Source: Roseiconus nitratireducens
GTDB taxonomy: Bacteria; Planctomycetota; Planctomycetia; Pirellulales; Pirellulaceae
Reading direction: 5' to 3'
Assembly (NCBI RefSeq): GCF_008629675.1
Contig: NZ_VWOX01000001.1
Location: 744,001 to 808,000 of the forward strand
Length of the DNA: 64,000 nucleotides
Shown: piece by piece, positions 19,739-28,430 of the stretch
Layout: the number at the start of each line of letters is the position of its first letter
Numbering within the stretch: position 1 is the first letter of the stretch
Program-made: the position numbers and the translations under genes
The notes under the pieces: generated by a model
Told to the model about the DNA's origin: nothing
Seen by the model: the letters and a program-made list of their open reading frames with translations, nothing else
The model's database searches: none

Positions 19739-20851
19739 ATGAAACGAATTGCGTGTGTCATTGGCAGCTTGCTTGTTCTGGTCGCCAGTGGAATTCTGGC
19801 TCCGTGCTCCGCCGACGCACAGCAACCGCCCTACCCGCCCAGTGCGGTGATTGCGGGGGTGGAGTTCGATTTCACGACGCATCGCCGACTTGCTACCGGC
19901 AGCGACAATTGGCCGGTGACTTGGGCAGATGATGGTCACCTGTATGCCGCTTGGGGCGATGGCGGCGGATTCGGCGGGTCGAACAGCAAGGGCCGTGTGA
20001 AGCTGGGTGTGGCGAGAATCGAAGGCGACGCGGATGGCTACGTGGGAGTGAACGTCTGGGGCGGATTCCAACCTCGGCACCCCGCCCAATTTGATGGAAA
20101 GAGTTACGGGATGCTTTGCATCGACGGCGTGCTGTGGATGTGGGTCGCCGGGCAACCGGCAAGGCACATGAAATCCTGCGCGATCGCCAAATCAACGGAT
20201 CATGCAGCGACCTGGGAGCGCGCCGGTTGGACGTTCGCCTTTGAAGACGGTTTGTCGGTGCCGACCTTTCTAAACTTTGGCCAGGACTACGCGGGGGCGA
20301 GAGACGATTTCGTCTACAGCTACCTGATTGAGCCGACTTGGGGGCCGGATTCACTTCCGCAGACCGCACACGGATTTGATGTCCACCAACCGGGACGGAT
20401 CCATCTGGCGCGGGTCCCCCGACAGTCGATCCTGCAACGCGAACGCTACGAGTTCTTCAGCGGTTTTGCGGCCGACGGATCGGCCCAATGGTCACCTGAC
20501 ATTGGAAAAAAGCGACCGGTGTTTGAGGATCCCGAGGGGGTCGGCTGGAACGTGAGCGTGATCTACAACGCGGGGTTGAACCGCTACCTCCTGTGCACCG
20601 AGCATTCGCAGTCGCACGCCGGAAAGCTGGGGATCTTCGACGCGCCCCAGCCGTGGGGACCCTGGACGACGATCGCCTACGAAGACGCCTGGGGAGACGG
20701 CCAAGTCGAAGTCTCAACGTTCTTTTGGAACTTCACGCAAAAGTGGATCAGCGATGACGGCGCCAGGTTCACGATGATCTTCACAGGAAAGAATACCAAT
20801 GATTCCTGGAACACCGTTCAGGGTAAGTTCGTGCTTCATTCGCCAGAATAG
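19739..20851 (+). CDS. Secreted propeller-like protein (DUF4185-like)
   Basis: The start at ATG 19739 follows a good GGGGAG ribosome site; a longer upstream frame overlaps the previous gene and is rejected. A signal peptide runs to about residue 28 (PCSADAQ). The mature part carries repeated propeller-like strands: WPVTWADDGHLYAAWGDGGG, KLGVARIEGD, KSCAIAKSTDHAATW, and ARFTMIFTGKNTNDSWN at the end. This is the pattern of DUF4185-type proteins found with glycan-degrading genes. No catalytic residues can be assigned. It is convergent with the beta-barrel gene; a large hairpin separates them. Confidence 0.75.
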   Translation: MKRIACVIGSLLVLVASGILAPCSADAQQPPYPPSAVIAGVEFDFTTHRRLATGSDNWPVTWADDGHLYAAWGDGGGFGGSNSKGRVKLGVARIEGDADGYVGVNVWGGFQPRHPAQFDGKSYGMLCIDGVLWMWVAGQPARHMKSCAIAKSTDHAATWERAGWTFAFEDGLSVPTFLNFGQDYAGARDDFVYSYLIEPTWGPDSLPQTAHGFDVHQPGRIHLARVPRQSILQRERYEFFSGFAADGSAQWSPDIGKKRPVFEDPEGVGWNVSVIYNAGLNRYLLCTEHSQSHAGKLGIFDAPQPWGPWTTIAYEDAWGDGQVEVSTFFWNFTQKWISDDGARFTMIFTGKNTNDSWNTVQGKFVLHSPE

Positions 20852-20897
20852 CCGGGCGGTCCCGGAGCCTCGGACCCGAACTTCCGTCCGTTTCAAT

Positions 20898-20958
20898 GCA
20901 TGTCGCCTAAAGGCTCCACACCAACAACGCGCTGGTGTGGAGCCTTTAGGCGACATGC
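20898..20958. terminator. Perfect 26-base-pair inverted repeat between convergent genes
   Basis: The arms 20898-20923 and 20933-20958 are exact reverse complements around the 9-base loop ACAACGCGC. They include GCATGTCGCC, CTAAAGG and CTCCACACCA. Placed 46 bases after one gene's stop and 59 bases before the stop of the opposing gene, it could end transcription from both sides. The length and perfection also fit a small non-autonomous mobile repeat. Confidence 0.85.
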
Positions 20959-21000
20959 CACAATTCTCCAGCAGGGAGAAATGGTCGACCCCAGAGCTAA

Positions 21001-21020
21001 TCGTTTTCAGACAAAGCCTA
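21001..21020 (-). repeat. Stop-codon-associated repeat, copy 1
   Basis: On the minus strand this reads TAG followed by GCTTTGTCTGAAAACGA, so its first three bases are the stop codon of the outer-membrane protein gene. The same sequence occurs at 29019-29038 with one change, and most of it at 45854-45871. Confidence 0.85.
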
Positions 21021-21941
21021 GTAGCGTAGTCCCACACCGACGTTGCTGAAGAAGTTCGGCGCTTGGTTGTTGAGTCCCCAGCCGACTCGAGTCCCGACTT
21101 CAAAGTTTGGCGTGACCAGGTAGTGGATCCCGGGGCTGAAAAAGTACTGGCTGCTCTCGCTTTCCCGGCCCTCGGTGTAGACCCCGAAGTATTCCGCGTG
21201 TGCTTTCCAGCGTTCGCCGATCGGAATCTTGATGACCGTTGATGGCGACCAGACGTTGAAATCGTCTTCGTCCAAGCTTCCGGTGCTGTAGCGGAGGGCG
21301 GAATCCCAGACCCAGGAATTGGCCAGTTCCCACCCGAAGACATAGCTGGCCGAGACGCTGCTGTCATTCGCCTCACCGCTGGTCGGCGTGTAGCCTTGCA
21401 AGATCACCGAGCTCTCAGGCATCCAACCTTCTTGTTCGGCCAGGAAGAATTTGGCTCCGTACAGCACTCGGCTTTCCCGCTCCAGGCCGGCGCCCTCCTC
21501 GAATTCTTCCGGGACGTTGCCCGAAATCGGATTGCCGGCGCCACCGACTTCGTAGTTCCAGCCGAAACGCAGCTCGATGTTCTCGCTGATCCCATAGCGA
21601 CCGACGATTTCGGGGTAGCTGTGTGTTTCCGAAACGTCGCGGTTGTCGATGAACGAATACGCCGACTCAAAGACGAATCGTCCCTCGCCGACAACGGTGG
21701 TCGACGGCGTGAAGGAGTCTCGATCCGTCTCGATTTCGTCTTCCTCGGAGGACTCGCTTCCCAGGAACAGGAATTGTGCGTTGGCCGATGGCAACATCGC
21801 GGACAGGAACGCGACGCAGAAGGCGAATGCGGTAAATGATGGTCGGGTCACGTCGATCCCTCGCTGGACGGCAGGCCGTGAAGTGGATGCGCACCTCAAT
21901 GCGGCATCCTCATTAGCGTCGGTCGTTGCCGAGTCATTCAT
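21018..21941 (-). CDS. Outer-membrane beta-barrel protein (transporter/MetA-pathway-like family)
   Basis: After a signal peptide ending in SANAQ (cleavage about residue 55 from this start) comes an acidic stretch and then alternating aromatic/polar strands up to the C-terminal aromatic VGVGLRY, as in outer-membrane barrels. Examples are VFESAYSFID, NIELRFGWNYE, VIKIPIGERWKAHAEYFGVY and FEVGTRVGWGL. The layout resembles the 'transporter'/phenol-degradation MetA-like group. The start is uncertain: ATG 21941 gives a long N-region, while GTG 21851 gives a more normal signal peptide (VTRPSFTAFAFC). The stop codon is part of a repeated element. Confidence 0.75.
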   Translation of the reverse strand: MNDSATTDANEDAALRCASTSRPAVQRGIDVTRPSFTAFAFCVAFLSAMLPSANAQFLFLGSESSEEDEIETDRDSFTPSTTVVGEGRFVFESAYSFIDNRDVSETHSYPEIVGRYGISENIELRFGWNYEVGGAGNPISGNVPEEFEEGAGLERESRVLYGAKFFLAEQEGWMPESSVILQGYTPTSGEANDSSVSASYVFGWELANSWVWDSALRYSTGSLDEDDFNVWSPSTVIKIPIGERWKAHAEYFGVYTEGRESESSQYFFSPGIHYLVTPNFEVGTRVGWGLNNQAPNFFSNVGVGLRY

Positions 21942-22117
21942 GGAGCAATTCAACGCCGCCGTCACAGTCCGCATCTGTGGGGCTTCGGCACGCCACTGCC
22001 ACGGCCGGATGATCACGCTGTGGAACAGAATCTGTTCGTGCGGGTTGGAATGATCAGTGAACTTGCGACGGTCCGCGTGGCGTTTCACCACCGCTGCATC
22101 TGAGAATCAATGCGCTG

Positions 22118-23368
22118 CTAATGGTTCAGCTGCGGAAGCGGATCCGGTTGGTCGATGTCACGTTCCTGGCGGGTGAGGTGATCGCGGAAGGCCTGTTGCA
22201 GCGGTTGGCCGTTCCAGGTGCCAGCGGCGTTCCCGCCATAACGTTGGCGATGAAGTTCGCTGACGGCCTGTTGCAACGTTGCGGAGGTCCGCACCGGTTG
22301 GGGTTGCAAGTTCTGCCAACGGAGCCACGCGGTTTCGGCTGCGACCGGGTCATTTGCCGCGGCGGCGCGGAGCACGGCTCGCCGAGCAGCACGCGTGGGC
22401 GGGTTCAATCTTTGCCACCACCGCCGTGCGGCCATTTGAATCCGTCGCCGTTGCCAGACCAACAGCGCGGCCGCTGCAACGGCCAATCCGATGCGAATCT
22501 GCCAGGGAAACGTGGATCGGGTCGCCGGCGTCGATCCCACCGGAGGTGGTGGGGCGACTTCAAAGGTGGCGGCTGGCAAGGTTTGGGATCCATACTGCTT
22601 TGTTTTCGGGTTCCACCAAACGTACTTGATTGCGGGAAGCGTCAGCGTTCCTGGTTCTTGAATCACGTAGGTCAACCGGTCGCGGCGGGTACCGCTGAAC
22701 GCACCACGCTCCGTCCGGTCGCTCACCTCGGGGGAATCTGCGTAGATTCGCAACCCGTCGGGCACCGTCGTGGGCGGTGGTGCCAGGGCCATCCCCGTCA
22801 CCTGGTCGGCACTTTGAGTGATGGTTCGATGGTAAACGTCTCCGACTTTCGCCTTGCCCGGTTGCGGATCCCAGGATTGACTCACCTGGATCTGATCGGT
22901 GGTCACCAGGAACCCGAGTTCGTCCGCACCGGGTGGCGCCTGGACGTCAAACGTCACCGGAGGCACTTTCTGGATTTGTTCGCTGACCGGTCCGGTGAAT
23001 CCGTCCCGGCTACCGAAACGGACTTCAAACTCGGGGACTTCGACGCGACCGGATTGTTGCGTGAACAAGACAAACTCGTGGTCCTGGGTGAACCAGGTGT
23101 CACCCTCGATTTGCTCGGATGAAACGACCGGGGTTCCGATCTTGACGATCACCGTTCTGGCGACCTGGGGAATGGTAAAGCTGGCGGCCCCGGCAAACGG
23201 GCCCGGTGAACGAAGTTGGACGACGAAAGAGGCCCGCTGGCCCTGCCAGACCTGTGGTTGGTCAACGATGGTTTTCACAAGGTCGACTTCCGCTGTGGCG
23301 GTCTGGGCTGCGAGCGAAAGAAAACACGCGAGGCAAAGACCGAACCGTTGGCTTGCTGTTCGATTCAT
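22118..23368 (-). CDS. BatD-family protein
   Basis: This 416-residue membrane protein has a signal peptide (to about residue 26, ATAEVDL) and two beta-sandwich regions (QVWQGQRASFVVQLRS, TLPAIKYVWWNPK). A transmembrane segment near 290-306 (IRIGLAVAAAALLVW) is followed by a basic cytoplasmic helical tail. This matches BatD, the envelope protein of Bat operons. It is the last gene of a seven-gene operon and starts by an ATGA overlap with the TPR gene. Bat proteins are linked to stress tolerance and envelope integrity; the molecular job is unknown. The frame extends 30 codons upstream, but the ATG at 23368 fits the coupling. Confidence 0.88.
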   Translation of the reverse strand: MNRTASQRFGLCLACFLSLAAQTATAEVDLVKTIVDQPQVWQGQRASFVVQLRSPGPFAGAASFTIPQVARTVIVKIGTPVVSSEQIEGDTWFTQDHEFVLFTQQSGRVEVPEFEVRFGSRDGFTGPVSEQIQKVPPVTFDVQAPPGADELGFLVTTDQIQVSQSWDPQPGKAKVGDVYHRTITQSADQVTGMALAPPPTTVPDGLRIYADSPEVSDRTERGAFSGTRRDRLTYVIQEPGTLTLPAIKYVWWNPKTKQYGSQTLPAATFEVAPPPPVGSTPATRSTFPWQIRIGLAVAAAALLVWQRRRIQMAARRWWQRLNPPTRAARRAVLRAAAANDPVAAETAWLRWQNLQPQPVRTSATLQQAVSELHRQRYGGNAAGTWNGQPLQQAFRDHLTRQERDIDQPDPLPQLNH

Positions 23369-23976
23369 TCTTCGCCGCCTTCGTTGCTTTGGGCGTTCTG
23401 AAACGCGAATTTCGCTTTCAGGAAATCGGCGGGTTTGGTTTGGACTTGTCGCAGCCAAATCGCCTGGATCGCGGCGTCGGACATCGCCTCGGAACCTGCG
23501 ACTTCCGTTTCCTGGCCGCCCTTTTTCGCGTCTTTGTCAAACACCACTTCGTCGGCGCCGATCTGTTGGTCGCCCATGTCGCCGCCTTTCTGCTCGACCA
23601 ATTTGGCCCGCGCCGCCGCCAAGTCTCGATTCTCTTGAGCCTCTTTCCAGTCGGGGCGCAGCCGGAGTGATTGCTCGTAATCATCGACGGCCTTGTCGTA
23701 CTTGCCCAGCATGACCCAGCAATTGCCCAGGTTGTACTTTGCCTCTGCGGTTGAAACCCGAGCGAAGGACTGGGCGGCGCGTTCAAATTCACCCGCGCGG
23801 AACCACGCCACACCCTGGCGATACGGATCGGTGTAGGCCTCCGCCGCAAGCTCGTATTCTTGGCGACGCATCAGACGTTCACCCTGTTGATCCGGCGTCA
23901 ACCACCAATCGATCCAGGTGTTGCTTGCCAGAGGAACGATCGCCAACAGCGCGATGCCAATGAGCGTTTGGGTCAT
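23365..23976 (-). CDS. TPR protein of the Bat operon (BatC/BatE-like)
   Basis: A 203-residue protein with an N-terminal membrane anchor or signal (MTQTLIGIALLAIVPLAS) and TPR units around residues 45-125: RQEYELAAEAYTDPYRQGVAWFR and then AKYNLGNCWVMLGKYDKAVDDYEQSL. An acidic/basic tail follows. TPR proteins occupy this position in Bat operons and probably scaffold the VWA proteins in the periplasm or at the membrane. Both ends overlap neighbours by four bases (ATGA), which fixes the start at 23976 rather than the longer frame to 24054. Confidence 0.88.
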   Translation of the reverse strand: MTQTLIGIALLAIVPLASNTWIDWWLTPDQQGERLMRRQEYELAAEAYTDPYRQGVAWFRAGEFERAAQSFARVSTAEAKYNLGNCWVMLGKYDKAVDDYEQSLRLRPDWKEAQENRDLAAARAKLVEQKGGDMGDQQIGADEVVFDKDAKKGGQETEVAGSEAMSDAAIQAIWLRQVQTKPADFLKAKFAFQNAQSNEGGEE

Positions 23977-24911
23977 GTTTCCTTCACCTCCGTTTGCAAC
24001 TGTTCGCGGCGAAATGAGAGCGCGACAATCAAGGCCAGCAGTGGCGTCAGCCAATATCCGGCTTCCTGCCAGCGGCTGCTTTCTCCCGCCACCCCACCGG
24101 CGGCGCGGCGTTCGGCGAAATCGCGGATGGCTTCCAGGTCGGTGTCGTCGACCGTCAGCGGTTGGATTCTCGCGTCGATTTCTGCAGCGGCTTGCCGGAT
24201 GGAGTCGGTTTCGGGAGATTCCTGCCCAGTCACAGCCAGAAACAGAATCGGCCGTCGCGTTCCGGTCGAGACCGCCTGGGCGACCTGGTTGGGAGCCTGT
24301 TCCACCGAGTCGGTGATCACCAGCAGGGAACCGTCGCCGTCGGAACCATCCAGGACTTCGGCGGCTTTGCGGATTGCAAGGTCCAATCGATCGCCGGGGA
24401 CCGGCATCACCGAGGGACCGATCTCCGCGGCCATCTGGGCGACGATCTCGGTGTCACGGGTGGGAGGCAGCACCAAGTGGGCCGAGCCCGCGTACGCGAT
24501 CAGTCCCAGTGGCTGGCCGCGACGCAACGCTGCCAGGTCTTTGATTTTCAGCTGGGCGCGTTCCAACCGATTCGGTTCCGGCGGTGTCCGATTCATGCTC
24601 TGGTCGGCTTTCAGCAGCACCATCAACGGTTGCGCGTCCTCGACAAACGGGTTGGGTTCCGGTCGCCAAGTGGGACCGGCGATTGCAATGGTGGCCAGAA
24701 TCCAACCCACCAACAGCCAGCGAGCGTCTCGATCGTGCAAGCGGTCTCGGCCCACCGACAGGGCGTTTAGCAGCGTGGCGTCCATTTGTCGGCGCCAACC
24801 GTGGAGCGGATCGGAACGGCGTTGCCACAGCCACCACAGACCGATCACCAGCGGCAACAGCAGCAGCCAGGCAGGACGAAGGAAATGAAAATCTGCCAGG
24901 ACCTCTTTCAT
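23973..24911 (-). CDS. BatB-like VWA-domain membrane protein
   Basis: The 312 residues begin with a membrane segment (about 11-29, PAWLLLLPLVIGLWWLW), have a second one near 66-80, a VWA domain (about 90-265), and a final membrane segment (WLTPLLALIVALSF). The metal-site motif at 103-107 reads D-Q-S-M-N instead of D-x-S-x-S, so the last serine is asparagine. VITDS later supplies the conserved aspartate. It is coupled by ATGA overlaps to BatA upstream and the TPR gene downstream. It is best read as the second VWA partner of the Bat complex. Confidence 0.88.
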   Translation of the reverse strand: MKEVLADFHFLRPAWLLLLPLVIGLWWLWQRRSDPLHGWRRQMDATLLNALSVGRDRLHDRDARWLLVGWILATIAIAGPTWRPEPNPFVEDAQPLMVLLKADQSMNRTPPEPNRLERAQLKIKDLAALRRGQPLGLIAYAGSAHLVLPPTRDTEIVAQMAAEIGPSVMPVPGDRLDLAIRKAAEVLDGSDGDGSLLVITDSVEQAPNQVAQAVSTGTRRPILFLAVTGQESPETDSIRQAAAEIDARIQPLTVDDTDLEAIRDFAERRAAGGVAGESSRWQEAGYWLTPLLALIVALSFRREQLQTEVKET

Positions 24912-25951
24912 CCGCTGACCTCCAACTCGCCCGTGATCGGGTTGACCTCCACGGTCTGGCGTTGCCGAACCGATTCTCGTTTTTGGTCTGAGTGAGAAGC
25001 GACGATACTGATCGCGCGACCAACCAATGACAGCAGCAGTCCGGCGGCCAACGGGACGTAAAAAAGATCGTTTCGCGGTCGATAGCTCGCCGTCTTGATC
25101 TGTCGCGTTTCGATCTGGTCCAGTTTGTCGTAGATCCCCTGCAGCGTATCGCGATCACCCGCGAAGAAGTAGTCACCGTCAGCGGCCTCCGCGACGTCGC
25201 GGAGGGTTTGTTCGTCCAACTTGTCTTCGCCAACGGTGGTCGGGTCTCCGATGGCGACGGTGTAGATGTGGATGTCACGTTGGTTGGCAACGCGTGCCGC
25301 TTCCACCGGTGGGACCTGACTCTTCGTGTCGTTCCCATCGGTCAAAGCGATGATGGTCTTTGCCGGTGCGTCGCTCTGGTCGAACAGATTGACTCCCAAT
25401 CCGATCGCATCGCCCAGGGACGTTCGGGGGCCGGCCATCCCGACCTGACATTCATCCAGCAGGCGTCGTGAAAGTTGCAGGTCCGTCGAGAAGGGAGCTT
25501 GCAGGTAGGGGGCGTCGCCGAACACGACCAGCCCGACACGGTCGCCGTCGCGTTTGACCAGGAAGTCGCCGAGCACCTCTTTGACCGCAGCCAAGCGGTC
25601 GACCTTTTGACCCGCGGCATTGGTGAAGTCTTCCTGTTGCATCGAACTGGACAAATCAACCAGCAGCAGCAGATCGCGGGTGGGGAACTCCTTTGTCAGC
25701 GGTGGCTGGATCCGTTGCGGACGCGCCAGCGATGTCAAAACCAGCAGCCAAAGCAAGGCCGGCAACCACCGACGGTGGCTGACTCGATTGAGCGGGCGAG
25801 AAGAGCGTTTTCCCCCCTGGGCTTGCGCGATTCGGTCTCCGAACGGAACACGCACCGCAACCCGCTGCCGCTGTCGCGCCGGCAAGACCGCTCGCAGCAC
25901 CCAGGGCAGGGGAAGCAGCAGGAACACCCAGGGGAATTCAAACACCAACAT
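24908..25951 (-). CDS. BatA-like VWA-domain membrane protein
   Basis: A 347-residue protein with the aerotolerance BatA layout: an N-terminal membrane segment (FPWVFLLLPLPWVL), a basic loop, a second segment (WLPALLWLLVLTSL), a VWA domain starting LLLLVDLSSSMQQEDF with an intact D-x-S-x-S metal site, IIALTDGNDTK later, and a C-terminal membrane segment near residue 300. Such domains bind protein partners through a Mg ion. The start overlaps the end of the DUF4381 gene by 14 bases. It works, by family inference, with MoxR ATPase and DUF58 protein. Confidence 0.92.
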   Translation of the reverse strand: MLVFEFPWVFLLLPLPWVLRAVLPARQRQRVAVRVPFGDRIAQAQGGKRSSRPLNRVSHRRWLPALLWLLVLTSLARPQRIQPPLTKEFPTRDLLLLVDLSSSMQQEDFTNAAGQKVDRLAAVKEVLGDFLVKRDGDRVGLVVFGDAPYLQAPFSTDLQLSRRLLDECQVGMAGPRTSLGDAIGLGVNLFDQSDAPAKTIIALTDGNDTKSQVPPVEAARVANQRDIHIYTVAIGDPTTVGEDKLDEQTLRDVAEAADGDYFFAGDRDTLQGIYDKLDQIETRQIKTASYRPRNDLFYVPLAAGLLLSLVGRAISIVASHSDQKRESVRQRQTVEVNPITGELEVSG

Positions 25952-26480
25952 GTTCGGCCCCCGGACGCAAAGTCGGATTCCCGTCCGACGACTTGTCGGG
26001 GTCCTGCGGTGACCGGTGGTGGCGGATCCAGGCTGCCGCGTAGTCGCGGAGCTGGACCTCGGTGGACGAAACCTCCGGATCGGCGTCGGAACTCCGGTAC
26101 ACGTGACTCCGGTAGACCTGGCCGGCCAAGATGGATTTCACGCCCTCGGGCATCGGATCGGGACACTGGCGCGCCAACCAGTTCGGCCAATCCGATCCGG
26201 TCAAACCCGCCACGGTCGAACGCGACGCGATCACCAGTGCCGTGCGCCGCAGCAGTTCGGAAATCCCCGCCGCAGAGCGTGTCGTTTCCAAGTGTTTCAG
26301 AGCGGATCGGCGGTACGCGTTGCCGCGCCATCGTTGCCACTGTTTCAGCAGCAGGGCAATCACGATCGCGAGGACGATCATCATGACGACGTACCATCCC
26401 GGTGCCGGTGGCCACCAGGGAACGTCCGGCGGCATGACAATGTCGTTCAAGCGATCCAGGCTGGTTGATTCGTCGTTCAT
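25938..26480 (-). CDS. DUF4381-family membrane protein
   Basis: 180 residues from the ATG at 26480; a GTG at 26492 is possible and would overlap the upstream gene. The short N-terminus (LDRLNDIVMPPDVPWWPPAPGWYVV) and one membrane segment (about 29-47) followed by a basic helical domain (WRGNAYRRSALKHLE) match DUF4381, which occurs between DUF58 and BatA genes in Bat operons. The function is unknown. The single-base gap to the DUF58 stop supports cotranslation. Confidence 0.85.
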   Translation of the reverse strand: MNDESTSLDRLNDIVMPPDVPWWPPAPGWYVVMMIVLAIVIALLLKQWQRWRGNAYRRSALKHLETTRSAAGISELLRRTALVIASRSTVAGLTGSDWPNWLARQCPDPMPEGVKSILAGQVYRSHVYRSSDADPEVSSTEVQLRDYAAAWIRHHRSPQDPDKSSDGNPTLRPGAEHVGV

Positions 26481-26481
26481 T

Positions 26482-27417
26482 TCAATGGGCACGACTTCCG
26501 AACAGCAAACGAATTTGATCGGGAACCGGGCGGGCGGCCGAGACGGGCATCACGGGAACGCGTAACCGCCGAAAGATCTCACGCCAGGTATCCAATCGAT
26601 TTTGAAACGCCGTTTGAAAGTCCTTTTCAAAGTCGGGGTGGTCGGAGATCTCCCAGATTTGCCCGCGATCACTTGCCAACATCCCGGGGGCGCCGCTGAG
26701 CGAGATTCCCAAAGGATCATAGATTGCGGCGACCAAGACATCATTGTGTGCGGCCAATTGCGTTGCCAAGCGTTGTGTTTGTTCGTCGGCGCCGGTCAGG
26801 TCGCTGATCAGGATCACCAGATGATCGTGTTTGGCGATCCGGACGGCTGATTCCAGCGAGGCGTTGATCGACACCTCACCGCCGATCGGTTCCGAGTCGG
26901 CAAGTCGGTGATTGAGCCGTTCGATTTCGTGAAACAATTCCAACACGCGGGATTGGCTGCGATGGGGACGGACCTCCGCGATGACTTCATTGTTGAACAC
27001 CAGCCCACCGACGCGATCGCCGGCGTCGAGTGCCCGCCAAGCCGCCAGGGCTGCCAGTTCGGCGGCGGCAACGGACTTCATCGCGCGACGGCTTCCAAAG
27101 AACATCGATTCACGCTGGTCAACGATCAGCAACACCGGCCGCTCTCGCTCTTCGGTATAGACGCGGACGTGTGGGGAACGCAAACGGGCCGTTGCCTTCC
27201 AATCCATCGATCGGATGTCGTCTCCTTGATGGTAATGCCGCAGTTCTTCGAAGCTGAGCCCGCGCCCGCGCAACCTGGAAGCGTGCCGACCGGCCAACAG
27301 GGAACCGACCGGTTGCCGGGGTAGCAGCGAAAAGCCGCGGGCATCGGCCTTCAGTAGCAGCATTTCATGGAATTGGACGGTTACGCGGCCAGTCATCGAT
27401 GCCGTCTCGGTTTGCAT
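26482..27417 (-). CDS. DUF58-family protein
   Basis: From ATG 27417 the protein has 311 residues. It contains the DUF58 signature RGLSFEELRHYHQGDDIRSMDWKATAR, then a VWA-like fold (PVLLIVDQRESMFFGS; ILISDLTGAD). DUF58 proteins accompany MoxR ATPases and VWA proteins. The frame is open 93 codons further upstream with Arg/Pro/Gly-rich, non-natural-looking sequence antisense to nothing useful, so this is rejected as coding. ATG 27396 is another possible start. The gap to the MoxR gene is 53 bases. Confidence 0.92.
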   Translation of the reverse strand: MQTETASMTGRVTVQFHEMLLLKADARGFSLLPRQPVGSLLAGRHASRLRGRGLSFEELRHYHQGDDIRSMDWKATARLRSPHVRVYTEERERPVLLIVDQRESMFFGSRRAMKSVAAAELAALAAWRALDAGDRVGGLVFNNEVIAEVRPHRSQSRVLELFHEIERLNHRLADSEPIGGEVSINASLESAVRIAKHDHLVILISDLTGADEQTQRLATQLAAHNDVLVAAIYDPLGISLSGAPGMLASDRGQIWEISDHPDFEKDFQTAFQNRLDTWREIFRRLRVPVMPVSAARPVPDQIRLLFGSRAH

Positions 27418-27470
27418 TGAAAATGGGCGTTCGGCGGCATCGGTCGGAGACCCCGCCGGAGGGTGTTCGC

Positions 27471-28430
27471 CTACACCGGGACCACCTGACGGAGCAATTC
27501 GTCGATCACGTCGGTGCGTGTCACACCGGCCGCCTCGGCTTGATAGGTCAGGTGGACGCGATGGGCCAGGCAGGCCGGGGCGACCGCGCGAATGTCGTCC
27601 GGGGAAACGAAGTCTTGGCCTTGCAGCCAGGCGTGCGCCCGCGCGGCCGCGTCGAGGGCCAAGGTGCCACGTGGGCTGGCGCCCAATCGGATCCAATTGG
27701 GCAATTCGCCTTCGTACCGTTGAGGGTGACGAGTCGCCAGCACCAGGTCGACCATGTACTGCTCCGCGGCCTCGGCGACGTGGATCCCCTGGACCTCCTT
27801 GCGCGCCTGGAAGATGACTTCCTGGGGCACCGGGGGTGGTGCTTCGGGGCCCGACCCGGATTTCTCGCCGCGGACCAGCCGCAGGATCGCCGATTCATCG
27901 TCGCCGTCGGGGTAATCGACGCGGACGTACAACAGGAACCGGTCCATCTGGGCTTCCGGCAGCGGGTAAGTGCCCTCCTGCTCGATCGGGTTCTGGGTGG
28001 CCATCACCAGGAACAGGTCCGGCAGCTTGTGAGTTTGTGAAGCGACGGTGACTTGCCGCTCTTCCATCGCTTCCAACAAGGACGATTGAACCTTGGCGGG
28101 GGCGCGATTGATCTCGTCCGCCAAAATCAAGTTGCCAAAAATCGGACCCGGCTGGAAATCGAAGGTGGCCGTCTGCTCGCGGTAGATTTCAGAACCGGTC
28201 ACGTCCGACGGCAGCAGGTCCGGCGTGAACTGGACGCGTCCAAATTCGCTCTCAACCAGACGCGAAAGCGTTTTAACGCTCCGGGTCTTTGCGGTGCCGG
28301 GCAATCCTTCCATCAAAACGTGACCGTCGGCCAGCAAGGCGATCAGGATTCGATCGACCACCTGCTGCTGTCCGATGACGGCGGCGTTCATCTGAGCGGA
28401 GATTTCCAGAACCGATTCGCGTGGCCCCAT
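27471..28430 (-). CDS. MoxR-family AAA+ ATPase
   Basis: The 319-residue protein has Walker A GLPGTAKT (residues 42-49), Walker B LILADEINRAP (Asp105, Glu106), sensor 1 (VMATQNPIEQEGTYPLPEAQ) and the arginine finger region (DRFLLYV). A helical lid domain follows. MoxR ATPases remodel or load metals into VWA proteins encoded next to them; here six Bat-type genes follow on the same strand. It is the first gene of the operon, and its promoter should lie in the 28431-28530 region, where I see no clear motif. Confidence 0.95.
   Translation of the reverse strand: MGPRESVLEISAQMNAAVIGQQQVVDRILIALLADGHVLMEGLPGTAKTRSVKTLSRLVESEFGRVQFTPDLLPSDVTGSEIYREQTATFDFQPGPIFGNLILADEINRAPAKVQSSLLEAMEERQVTVASQTHKLPDLFLVMATQNPIEQEGTYPLPEAQMDRFLLYVRVDYPDGDDESAILRLVRGEKSGSGPEAPPPVPQEVIFQARKEVQGIHVAEAAEQYMVDLVLATRHPQRYEGELPNWIRLGASPRGTLALDAAARAHAWLQGQDFVSPDDIRAVAPACLAHRVHLTYQAEAAGVTRTDVIDELLRQVVPV

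Noticed and set aside
26482..27696. Long form of the DUF58 protein starting at 27696
   Set aside because: The extra 93 residues are Arg/Gly/Pro-rich and overlap the 3' end of the MoxR gene; ATG 27417 gives the normal DUF58 length.
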